From: Oxalobacter sp. | GTDB taxonomy: Bacteria > Pseudomonadota > Gammaproteobacteria > Burkholderiales > Burkholderiaceae_D | Assembly (NCBI GenBank): GCA_012512465.1 | Contig: JAAZED010000070.1 | Span: 1-13,098, forward strand | Length of the DNA: 13,098 nucleotides | Direction: 5' to 3' | Part shown: piece after piece, positions 1 to 7,513 of the stretch | How the letters are laid out: each line of letters starts with the position of its first letter | How positions within the stretch are numbered: position 1 is the stretch's first letter | Translations under genes and position numbers: made by a program | The notes under the pieces: generated by a model | What the model saw: only the letters and a program-made list of their open reading frames with translations | What the model was told of the DNA's origin: nothing | The model's database searches: none

Positions 1-694
1 AGTTGATGGCATCTTCCAGATTGCGGAATGAGTTCAGGTTTTTAATTTCGCAACGGGTGCCGAATTCGGCCTGTCCTTTTGGCCGAACCGATACATTCGC
101 GTCGCACCGGAAGGAGCCTTCCTGCATATTGCCGTCACAAACACCAAGCCAGGTAACCAGTGAATGCAGGGTTTTTGCATAGGCCACGGCTTCTGCTGCA
201 CTGCGCATATCAGGTTCTGTCACGATTTCCAGCAGTGGCGTGCCGGCACGGTTCAAGTCGATGCCGCTCATGTCCAGATAATCCTCATGAAGCGATTTGC
301 CGGCATCTTCTTCCAGATGGGCGCGCGTCAACGGTATGGTCTTGATTTCCTGTTTACCGTTTTGTTCAAGCATAAAGGAAACTTTTCCACCGGCCAGGAC
401 CGGTTTTTCAAGCTGGCTGATCTGATAGCCTTTGGGGAGATCGGGGTAAAAATAATTTTTACGGGCAAAAATCGATACCGGGGCAATATCCGCCCCAACA
501 GCCAGGCCGAACCGGATCGCTTTTTCCACTGCGCCACGATTCATTACCGGCAATGTGCCGGGCAAGGCCAGATCAAGCGCACTGGCCTGCGTATTCGGTC
601 CGGCGCCAAAATGGGTGGATGCGCCACTGAAGATCTTGGATTCAGTTGACAGTTGTGCATGTGTTTCCAGGCCGATCACTACTTCCCATTGCAT
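1..694 (-). CDS. gatB: Asp/Glu-tRNA amidotransferase subunit B (GatB), C-terminal part off the window
   Basis: The minus strand reads from an ATG at 694 ([15 protein letters not shown]) without a stop to the window edge, giving about 231 N-terminal residues of a protein normally near 480. The opening, the run [17 protein letters not shown], the segment [11 protein letters not shown] and the stretch [18 protein letters not shown] are hallmarks of the GatB/GatE kinase-like catalytic domain. In GatCAB this subunit phosphorylates the misacylated Glu-tRNA(Gln) or Asp-tRNA(Asn) and then transfers ammonia delivered from GatA. The C-terminal helical and tail domains that bind tRNA lie outside the window. 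A good Shine-Dalgarno site (AGAGGA, 701-706) sits 6 bases before the ATG. It is the last gene of a gatC-gatA-gatB operon, 57 bases after the gatA stop. The reading frame is intact over everything visible. Confidence 0.97.
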   Translation of the reverse strand, partial: MQWEVVIGLETHAQLSTESKIFSGASTHFGAGPNTQASALDLALPGTLPVMNRGAVEKAIRFGLAVGADIAPVSIFARKNYFYPDLPKGYQISQLEKPVLAGGKVSFMLEQNGKQEIKTIPLTRAHLEEDAGKSLHEDYLDMSGIDLNRAGTPLLEIVTEPDMRSAAEAVAYAKTLHSLVTWLGVCDGNMQEGSFRCDANVSVRPKGQAEFGTRCEIKNLNSFRNLEDAIN

Positions 695-700
695 GATGTT

Positions 701-706
701 TCCTCT
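701..706 (-). promoter_or_regulatory. Ribosome binding site of gatB
   Basis: On the minus strand AGAGGA ends 6 bases before the gatB ATG at 694. It is the clearest ribosome binding site in the gat operon and fixes the gatB start. gatA and gatC have no comparable site. Confidence 0.75.
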
Positions 707-751
707 ATTTTCGTCATGTCATTAAACGGTTATCTTATTCCTGTTCCGGTA

Positions 752-2206
752 TCAGGCAGGCGAGCGCAAGTGCCAGTCGGTTGCGCACTGGTATTGATGT
801 GCGATATTCAAAAGTCTCATCTCATCAAAATAATTGCCTGTCAACTGCAACCCTACCGGACGGCGGGAATTGATTTCGCCCTGGCCAAAACCACAGGGAA
901 TGGACATGCCAGGCAGGCCGGCAAGATTGGTCGAGATGGTATAAATATCGCCCAGGTAGCTGGCTACCGGATCATCCGCTTTTTCCCCGATATTCCACGC
1001 GACAGTTGGTGAGACAGGGCCCATAATGACATCGCACCGGGTAAAGGCGGCACGAAAATCCTCGGCAATCAGGCGGCGGATTTTTTGCGCATGAATGTAG
1101 TAGGCGTCGTAGTAACCGTGGCTTAATACATAGGTGCCCATGATAATCCGGCGTCTGACTTCTTCGCCAAAACCTTCTGTCCGGGTTTTGCGGTACATAT
1201 CCTGCAGGTCGGTATAGTTTTCCGCACGGAAGCCATATCGGATGCCATCAAAACGGCTGAGATTGGATGATGCCTCAGCTGAGCCGATAACATAATAGGC
1301 AGGGATGCACATGGTCGTATTCTGCAGGGAAATGTCTACCAGGGAGGCCCCCAGCTTTTCGTATTCAGCAAGGGCATTTCGTACAGCCTGTTCCACATCG
1401 GCGGCCAGGCCCTCACCAAAGTACTCGCGCGGGATACCGATTTTCAGGCCGGTCAGCGGTTTGTTCAGGTCACGCGTAAAATCCTCGGTTTCGCGCTCAA
1501 CACTGGTAGAGTCACGCGGATCAAATCCGGCTATTGCGGTTAACAGCATGGCACAGTCTTCTGCCGTTTTGGCAAGCGGACCGCCCTGGTCCATTGAGGA
1601 GGCGTAAGCCATCATGCCATGGCGCGATACACGGCCGTAAGTGGGCTTGATGCCGGTGATGCCGCAAAATGAAGCAGGCTGCCTGATCGAGCCGCCAGTA
1701 TCGGTTCCGGTCGCAACGGGTGTGAGACCGGCGGCAACAGCAGCCGCCGAGCCGCCGGATGAGCCGCCTGGTATTGCCGTTTTATCCCAGGGATTTTTAA
1801 CCGGACCGAACCATGACGTTTCATTGGAGGACCCCATGGCAAATTCATCACAGTTCAGCTTGCCCAATGTGACCATGCCAGCCTGTTGCAGTTTTTCAAC
1901 GACGGTGGCGTCAAACGGGCTGGTGTAATTGGCCAGCATTTTTGAGGCGGCGGTTGATCGCCAGCCCTTTGTCACAAAAACATCCTTGTGCGCAACCGGA
2001 ATACCGGTCAGTTTGTCGGCTTCTTTTTTTGCGAATTTTTCATCAGCAGCTTTTGCCTGCGCTAGCGTCAGTGTGTCATCCACATGTAAAAAGGCATTCA
2101 GATCACTTTGATGAATGCGTTCAAGAAACAGCCGGGAGAGTTCAGTTGCGGAAATCTGGCCGGCATGGAGCAGGGATGAGAGTTCTGAAATGGTTTTGGT
2201 ATACAT
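752..2206 (-). CDS. gatA: Asp/Glu-tRNA amidotransferase subunit A (GatA), glutaminase
   Basis: A 484-residue amidase-signature protein of full family length. The Ser-cisSer-Lys triad can be placed by motif and spacing: Lys74 in VAHKD, Ser149 in PGGSSGGS and Ser173 in [10 protein letters not shown]. The spacing of 75 and 24 residues is the same as I recall for the structurally known GatA enzymes. GatA hydrolyses glutamine and channels the ammonia to GatB for transamidation of Glu-tRNA(Gln) and/or Asp-tRNA(Asn) in the cytoplasm. The start is the ATG at 2206. It has no convincing Shine-Dalgarno site (CTGACAACCTC precedes it), so translation may depend on coupling with gatC, although the gatC stop is 65 bases upstream. 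The order gatC-gatA-gatB matches many bacteria. Whether the real substrate here is tRNA(Gln), tRNA(Asn) or both depends on which synthetases the genome has, and that cannot be seen here. Confidence 0.97.
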   Translation of the reverse strand: MYTKTISELSSLLHAGQISATELSRLFLERIHQSDLNAFLHVDDTLTLAQAKAADEKFAKKEADKLTGIPVAHKDVFVTKGWRSTAASKMLANYTSPFDATVVEKLQQAGMVTLGKLNCDEFAMGSSNETSWFGPVKNPWDKTAIPGGSSGGSAAAVAAGLTPVATGTDTGGSIRQPASFCGITGIKPTYGRVSRHGMMAYASSMDQGGPLAKTAEDCAMLLTAIAGFDPRDSTSVERETEDFTRDLNKPLTGLKIGIPREYFGEGLAADVEQAVRNALAEYEKLGASLVDISLQNTTMCIPAYYVIGSAEASSNLSRFDGIRYGFRAENYTDLQDMYRKTRTEGFGEEVRRRIIMGTYVLSHGYYDAYYIHAQKIRRLIAEDFRAAFTRCDVIMGPVSPTVAWNIGEKADDPVASYLGDIYTISTNLAGLPGMSIPCGFGQGEINSRRPVGLQLTGNYFDEMRLLNIAHQYQCATDWHLRSPA

Positions 2207-2271
2207 GAGGTTGTCAGCGGCGAAGGTTCAGCTTGTAGTAAAAAATGAATTCCTGAAAAAGTGCCAGGCCA

Positions 2272-2574
2272 TTATTCAATGACCTTCGGGACCAGATAAA
2301 GGCCGTTTTCCACCGCCGGCGCTGATTTCTGGTACTCCGCATGATGATCCGTTTCTGTAATCTGGTCTTCCCTCAGACGCAAGGAAAGATTGTCATAATA
2401 AGCAGCAATAGGATGGCTGAGTGGCTCAACACCTGCTGTATCAATGGCCCGCATTTTTTCGATAAGAGAAAAAATATCGTTTAACTGATCCAGATTTTTT
2501 TGCAGCTGATTTTCAGGAACTTCCAATTGAGACAGTTGGGCAATATGGAGGACATCGGATGGCGTGAGATGCAT
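2272..2574 (-). CDS. gatC: Asp/Glu-tRNA amidotransferase subunit C (GatC)
   Basis: A 100-residue protein, typical size for GatC. The N-terminal helical part (TPSDVLHIAQLSQLEV, residues 4-19), the central helix around DQLNDIFSLIEKM, the VEPLSHP turn (about 49-55) and the LRLREDQITE motif (about 65-74) are the family pattern. GatC wraps around the GatA-GatB interface and stabilises GatA. It is the first gene of the operon and is transcribed divergently from mreB. The start is the ATG at 2574. The bases before it are A/T rich with no clear Shine-Dalgarno site. The presumed leader contains A-tracts and a direct repeat that are listed separately. Confidence 0.95.
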   Translation of the reverse strand: MHLTPSDVLHIAQLSQLEVPENQLQKNLDQLNDIFSLIEKMRAIDTAGVEPLSHPIAAYYDNLSLRLREDQITETDHHAEYQKSAPAVENGLYLVPKVIE

Positions 2575-2593
2575 AATTTTTGTGATTTCGAGT

Positions 2594-2631
2594 CTGAAAA
2601 AAGTTAAAAAAGCGACAAAACTGAAAAAAGT
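2594..2631. repeat. Pair of 11-bp direct repeats with A-tracts upstream of gatC
   Basis: CTGAAAAAAGT occurs at 2594-2604 and again at 2621-2631, 27 bases apart. Between and within the copies lie four A-runs starting near 2597, 2606, 2617 and 2624, roughly one helical turn apart, which favours intrinsic DNA bending. The position, 20-57 bases before the gatC start, places it in the gatC leader or promoter region. A regulatory function is inference. Confidence 0.5.
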
Positions 2632-2678
2632 CAGCAGAAAGCAGTGGTTATGACGTAATAGTACTGAATATCAAGCAA

Positions 2679-2684
2679 ATTATA
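2679..2684 (-). promoter_or_regulatory. Candidate -10 box for gatC
   Basis: A perfect TATAAT on the minus strand. No good -35 hexamer is found at 16-18 bases (the best windows read AACATA or similar), so strength is uncertain. It would give a gatC leader of about 100 bases that contains the A-tract repeats. Confidence 0.35.
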
Positions 2685-2687
2685 AGG

Positions 2688-2693
2688 TAGAAT
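2688..2693 (+). promoter_or_regulatory. Candidate -10 box for the mreB operon
   Basis: TAGAAT matches the sigma-70 -10 consensus at five of six positions. The -35 windows at 17-18 bases upstream (TGAATA, CTGAAT) are weak. A second possibility is TTGAGG at 2731-2736 followed by TACAAA at 2752-2757, with a short spacer of 15. If the first is right it is back to back with the gatC candidate and leaves an mreB leader of about 118 bases. Confidence 0.3.
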
Positions 2694-2710
2694 ATCGCGT
2701 TTATGTTTGG

Positions 2711-2730
2711 TTCGTTTTTTTTTAAACGAA
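2711..2730. repeat. Inverted repeat in the gatC-mreB divergent region
   Basis: TTCGTTT (2711-2717) and AAACGAA (2724-2730) are perfect inverted repeats around six T residues. This may be an operator dyad or a weak hairpin in the mreB leader; the sequence does not decide between them. Confidence 0.45.
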
Positions 2731-2758
2731 TTGAGGTTATTATTTGCATCGTACAAAT

Positions 2759-2778
2759 TCCCGGTTTCGGGGTTTATT
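2759..2778 (+). promoter_or_regulatory. Small GC hairpin plus U-rich run in the mreB leader
   Basis: CCCG (2760-2763) pairs with CGGG (2768-2771) around GTTT, with a possible extra T-G wobble pair outside. TTTATTTA follows directly. The arrangement resembles a small intrinsic terminator or attenuator about 40 bases before mreB, but the stem is only 4-5 pairs, so it may be meaningless. Confidence 0.25.
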
Positions 2779-2799
2779 TAAAGTTAACGCGCTTGCTAA

Positions 2800-3861
<1,062 letters not shown>

Positions 3862-3886
3862 TAGTCTGTATGACCAGGCCGGTTTG

Positions 3887-3900
3887 GAGTAACGATACTC
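3887..3900 (+). repeat. Small hairpin in the mreB-mreC spacer
   Basis: GAGTA (3887-3891) and TACTC (3896-3900) form a 5-bp stem with an ACGA tetraloop. There is no T-run directly after it. It lies just upstream of a larger palindrome. Confidence 0.35.
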
Positions 3901-3912
3901 ATCAGTTTTTAT

Positions 3913-3931
3913 TCACAGATGACATCTGTGA
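3913..3931. repeat. 19-bp perfect palindrome before mreC
   Basis: TCACAGATG-A-CATCTGTGA is a perfect inverted repeat with 9-base arms around a single A. As RNA it would give an 8-pair stem with a three-base loop (GAC). It ends 27 bases before the preferred mreC ATG and overlaps nothing coding if that start is right. No T-run follows, so it is not a typical terminator. An mRNA processing or stability element, or a protein-binding dyad, are both possible. Confidence 0.6.
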
Positions 3932-3958
3932 GATGTGGTATTTATAACCGGCGCTGTT

Positions 3959-4894
3959 ATGCAATACGCACCACCGCCCCTATTCAAACAAGGCGCACCG
4001 GCTCGCGTAAGAGTTGCTGTCTATATCCTTGCAGCCATCATCATGCTGATGATTGATTCACGGCTGCATGTGCTTGTCCAGGTACGCCAGGCAATCTGCT
4101 TTGTTTTATATCCCTTCCAGAAAGCAGCCCTTATGCCAAGGGATATGTTGTATGGCGCTGGAGACTATTTTACATCAGTGACTTCCCTGCAGGAGGAAGT
4201 GGATGTGTTGCGCAAGCGGGAACTGGAAAATGCGCAGACATTGCAGCAGGCTGAGCAACTGGCAAGCGAAAATGCCCATCTGAGGCAATTACTCAAACTG
4301 AATGAACGGCTTTCCGTTAAATCCGTGCCGGCTGAAATTCTCTATGACGCAAGAACATCCTATGCTCGCAAAGTGGTCTTGAACAGGGGCAGTAACGACG
4401 ATGTCGTCGCCGGGCAGCCGGTTATTGATGAAAATGGCGTTATCGGGCAGGTTACCCGTGTTTTCCTTTCCACTTCCGAAGTTACCCTTTTGACAGACAA
4501 GGACCAGGCCATACCGGTCCTTGCCGCCAGGACCGGTATACGCAGTATTGCCTATGGCCGTGGTCAGTCCGGTTATCTTGAATTGCGATTCATGGAGGCC
4601 AATGCCGATATCCAGCCAGGTGATGTCGTCGTGACTTCAGGTATTGACGGCCTGTATCCGCCAGGGCTGGCTGTTGGTGAGGTCGTGGATGTCAGTGATA
4701 ATGCATCCGGATCGTTTAACCATATTCTTTGCCGGCCATTAGCAGGTCTGGACCGGAACCGGCAGGTGTTGGTTTTATTGACCGACACCAGTGTTGCTCC
4801 TCCTCCGCCTGAAGAAGGTGAAGATGAAACGGGTGGCAAAAAACGCCGAGGGGCTGATATTACGGCGGCCAGGAAAAAAGCGGGGGTGAAATGA
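3959..4894 (+). CDS. mreC: Rod shape-determining protein MreC
   Basis: From the ATG at 3959 the product has 311 residues. It has a short cytoplasmic N-terminus (MQYAPPPLFKQG), one membrane segment at about 17-33, a periplasmic coiled coil at about 73-115 (LQEEVDVLRKRELENA onward), then the two beta-barrel domains of MreC (about 122-275), including AEILYDARTSYARKVVLNRG, GVIGQVTRV, SEVTLLTDKDQAIPV and the YGRGQSG turn. The tail (281-311) is low complexity: prolines, acids, then lysines. MreC is a periplasmic scaffold that contacts PBP2 and MreD. An in-frame GTG at 3935 would add 8 residues. The ATG is preferred because MreC proteins of this group begin M-x-Y-x-PPPLFKQG, though neither start has a strong Shine-Dalgarno site. 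The stop overlaps the mreD start (ATGA). The coding sequence contains an 11-bp perfect hairpin at 4511-4539. Confidence 0.96.
   Translation: MQYAPPPLFKQGAPARVRVAVYILAAIIMLMIDSRLHVLVQVRQAICFVLYPFQKAALMPRDMLYGAGDYFTSVTSLQEEVDVLRKRELENAQTLQQAEQLASENAHLRQLLKLNERLSVKSVPAEILYDARTSYARKVVLNRGSNDDVVAGQPVIDENGVIGQVTRVFLSTSEVTLLTDKDQAIPVLAARTGIRSIAYGRGQSGYLELRFMEANADIQPGDVVVTSGIDGLYPPGLAVGEVVDVSDNASGSFNHILCRPLAGLDRNRQVLVLLTDTSVAPPPPEEGEDETGGKKRRGADITAARKKAGVK
4511..4539 (+). repeat. 11-bp perfect hairpin inside mreC
   Basis: ATACCGGTCCT (4511-4521) and AGGACCGGTAT (4529-4539) are perfect inverted repeats with a seven-base loop (TGCCGCC). They fall over codons 185-194 (IPVLAARTGI). In mRNA this would be a very stable stem. 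It may be coincidental, but the length is unusual for coding sequence. Confidence 0.55.
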
Positions 4895-5412
4895 GTCGAT
4901 CACAGCTTGCAAAAACCATTTTATTGCCTGCCAGCCCGGTTTTTATTGCCATTACCCTTTTTGTCGCGTTTTTGCTGAATCTGCAACCCTGGGGACAGAT
5001 AGTCGGTATGCCCGATTTTGTGGCACTTTGTCTCGTATTCTGGGGCGTTCACCAGCCAAGGCGGGTTGGGATGGGCACGGCATTTTGCATGGGCTTGCTG
5101 ATGGATGTGAACAATGCGACGCTTTTTGGTGAAAATGCACTGGCTTATGCTGTTCTGTCCTATCTGGCCATCACCATTCACCGGCGTGTCCTGTGGTTTC
5201 CGCTCAGGAAGCAGGTATGGCTTGTTTTGGCCCTGCTGCTTTTAACGCAGTTGATACAGATGTTTGTCCAATTCCTGATCAATGACCGTTTTTCCAGTTG
5301 GCTGTATCTGTTGGACAGTTGTGTTGCCGCTGCCCTGTGGCCGCTTTTGACCGTTGTCCTCCTGGCACCACAACGACGGGCTATTGACAAGGATCTGGAT
5401 CGCCCCCTGTAA
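4891..5412 (+). CDS. mreD: Rod shape-determining membrane protein MreD
   Basis: A 173-residue, strongly hydrophobic protein with about five or six membrane segments (roughly 13-31, 41-53, 58-74, 83-98, 108-130, 138-160). Family signatures are the PDF at 41-43 entering a helix and the GLLMDV segment (68-73). MreD is the integral membrane partner of MreC in the elongation complex; its biochemical role is still poorly defined. The start ATG at 4891 overlaps the mreC stop as ATGA, and GGGGGTGA stands just before it, so translation is probably coupled to mreC. The next gene begins 64 bases later after competing hairpins. Confidence 0.95.
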   Translation: MSRSQLAKTILLPASPVFIAITLFVAFLLNLQPWGQIVGMPDFVALCLVFWGVHQPRRVGMGTAFCMGLLMDVNNATLFGENALAYAVLSYLAITIHRRVLWFPLRKQVWLVLALLLLTQLIQMFVQFLINDRFSSWLYLLDSCVAAALWPLLTVVLLAPQRRAIDKDLDRPL

Positions 5413-5440
5413 AACCGGCAGGGTTTTCCGGTTTGACCCT
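5411..5440 (+). repeat. Mutually exclusive hairpins in the mreD-mrdA spacer
   Basis: AAACCGG (5412-5418) can pair with CCGGTTT (5428-5434). AAAACC (5411-5416) can instead pair with GGTTTT (5422-5427), and AGGGT (5420-5424) with ACCCT (5436-5440). The three stems share bases, so they exclude one another at least in part. No T-run follows. The first one overlaps the mreD stop codon. A switching role is speculative. Confidence 0.4.
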
Positions 5441-5476
5441 TATTGTTGATTGAAAAAACGCTAATCAGTTCCTGGC

Positions 5477-7513
5477 ATGGCAAATCTGAACGATACAGAC
5501 CGCGACCTACACTTTTTTCGCTGGCGACTGGCGGTGCTGGTCGGGCTGGTTCTGATTTGTTTTTTCGTTCTGTTTGTCCGTTTTTTCTGGCTGCAGGTTG
5601 TTCGCCATGATAAATTTGCCTCCCAGGCAGAGGAAAATCGCATCTCCATTGTGCCCATTGTTCCTAACAGGGGATTGATCATGGATCGAAACGGCGTTTT
5701 GCTGGCACGAAATTATTCTGCCTACACGCTGGAGATAACGCCGTCAAAAATCCGGGGGAAACTGGATGACGTCATTAATGAACTGGCCGAAATTGTCACG
5801 ATCAAATCACGTGACCGGAAACGTTTCAAAAAACTGTATGAAGAGTCCAAGCGGTTTGAAAGCATTCTTATCCGAAGTCGCTTGACCGATGAGGAAGTGG
5901 CGCGTTTTATTGTGCAGCGATATCGTTTTCCCGGCGTTGATATCCAGGCAAGGCTTTTCAGGCAATATCCGATGGGCAGCGCGGCGTCGCACGTGATTGG
6001 GTATATCGGCCGGATGAGCCAGAAGGATATCGAAAATCTCACTGAAGAGGATGAGGCCAATTACCGCGGGACCAATTACATTGGTAAAGAAGGTGTTGAA
6101 AAGAGCCATGAGCGGGAATTGCATGGCATAACCGGATATGAGGAAATGGAAGTTTCCGCGGGCGGCAGGGCAATACGGACGCTTTCTCATAGCGCGCCGG
6201 TTCCGGGTAACAACCTGTATCTGTCGATTGATATCGAGCTTCAGAAAGTGGTGGAAGAAGCCTTTGGCAATCGCCGGGGGGCGCTGGTAGCGATACAGCC
6301 GGAAACGGGAGAGGTGCTTGCTTATGTTTCGACACCGACTTATGATCCCAATCTCTTTGTGGAAGGCATTGACCAGCAAAGCTGGGATGAACTCAATAAT
6401 TCACCCGATCATCCATTGATCAATCGTCCGTTGCGGGGCGCCTACCCACCGGGTTCCACTTACAAGCCCTTCATGGCCCTGGCTGCGCTTGAGCTGGGAA
6501 AGCGGACGCCGGAGTCTGCCATTTCTGATCCAGGCTATTTTTATTTTGGCAACCACCGCTTCCGTGATGACAAAGTCGGTGGGCACGGTATTGTCGATAT
6601 GTACAAATCCATCGTGCATTCCTGCGATACGTATTACTACATCCTCGCAAACGACATGGGTGTGGATATGATGCACGATTTCATGAAAAAATTCGGTTTC
6701 GGTCAGTTGACCGGCATTGATCTGGCCCATGAGAGAAAAGGGCTGTTGCCGTCAACCGAATGGAAAAGAACCGCATTCAAGACACCGGAACAGCAGAAAT
6801 GGTATGCAGGCGAAACCATTTCACTGGGAATTGGACAGGGATATAACTCGTTCACGCCGATGCAACTGGCCTATGCAACCGCGATGTTATCCAATGGTGG
6901 CAAGACGCGAAAGCCACATCTTGTTCATGCGCTGGAAAACAGTGTGACACGCGAAAAGGTTTCGGTTGTGGCAGAGTCCAGAGAGGTCGCACTCAAACCG
7001 GAAAATGTGGAGGTCATCAAGCGTGCGATGGTGGGGGTGACCAAGGAAGGAACCTCAGCCAGGATATTTGGCAGGGCGGGCTATGAATCGGCCGGAAAAA
7101 CCGGGACTTCCCAGGTTATCGGTATGAAGCAGAATGAGAAATATGTTGCCAGCCGGATTGCCGAAAAACACCGTGACCACGCCCTGTATATTGCTTTCGC
7201 TCCTGTCGACAAGCCGACAATTGCCATTGCCCTCATTGTAGAAAATGGAGGATTCGGGGCGACGTCAGCAGCGCCAATCGCAAAAAAAGCGCTGGATTAT
7301 CATTTACTGGGCAAACGTCCTGATAAGAATGAAAGGGCATATGTACCGGAGGTTCCGGCAGAGACAGAAGAAGAGGATGACGAGGATATTGAAGAAGATG
7401 TCGTGCCAGCCGTGGGACGGGAAGAGGAATTATCTCCGGTAGTGCCTGAAGAATCAGGCAGTGCGAATGGCAGAAAAAAGAACAACAGTGGCAATAACGG
7501 GTTGGCGCAATGA
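5477..7513 (+). CDS. mrdA: Penicillin-binding protein 2 (PBP2), elongation transpeptidase
   Basis: A 678-residue class B penicillin-binding protein, somewhat longer than the usual 630 or so. Order: short cytoplasmic N-terminus, one membrane helix (about 17-37), the dimerisation/pedestal region beginning at NRGLIMDRNG (64-73), then the transpeptidase domain. Active-site motifs are STYK (Ser327 nucleophile, Lys330), SCD (382-384) and KTGT (541-544). Asp351, Asp365, His370 and Cys383 are placed like the zinc ligands described for some PBP2 enzymes. It cross-links new glycan made by RodA at the lateral wall, in the periplasm. The C-terminal 60 residues form an acidic, low-complexity tail (EEEDDEDIEEDV at 631-642, then Ser/Gly/Asn) that accounts for the extra length. 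The ATG at 5477 lacks a clear Shine-Dalgarno site. The TGA overlaps the rodA ATG (ATGA), so the transpeptidase and the polymerase are translationally coupled. Confidence 0.97.
   Translation: MANLNDTDRDLHFFRWRLAVLVGLVLICFFVLFVRFFWLQVVRHDKFASQAEENRISIVPIVPNRGLIMDRNGVLLARNYSAYTLEITPSKIRGKLDDVINELAEIVTIKSRDRKRFKKLYEESKRFESILIRSRLTDEEVARFIVQRYRFPGVDIQARLFRQYPMGSAASHVIGYIGRMSQKDIENLTEEDEANYRGTNYIGKEGVEKSHERELHGITGYEEMEVSAGGRAIRTLSHSAPVPGNNLYLSIDIELQKVVEEAFGNRRGALVAIQPETGEVLAYVSTPTYDPNLFVEGIDQQSWDELNNSPDHPLINRPLRGAYPPGSTYKPFMALAALELGKRTPESAISDPGYFYFGNHRFRDDKVGGHGIVDMYKSIVHSCDTYYYILANDMGVDMMHDFMKKFGFGQLTGIDLAHERKGLLPSTEWKRTAFKTPEQQKWYAGETISLGIGQGYNSFTPMQLAYATAMLSNGGKTRKPHLVHALENSVTREKVSVVAESREVALKPENVEVIKRAMVGVTKEGTSARIFGRAGYESAGKTGTSQVIGMKQNEKYVASRIAEKHRDHALYIAFAPVDKPTIAIALIVENGGFGATSAAPIAKKALDYHLLGKRPDKNERAYVPEVPAETEEEDDEDIEEDVVPAVGREEELSPVVPEESGSANGRKKNNSGNNGLAQ

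Noticed and set aside
164..649. 161-codon plus-strand frame at the left edge
   Set aside because: It is antisense to gatB, which reads without interruption and matches the family residue by residue.
3913..3931. Reading the palindrome before mreC as a CRP site (it contains TCACA and TGTGA)
   Set aside because: The half-sites are in the wrong order: a CRP site is TGTGA-N6-TCACA, whereas here TCACA comes first.
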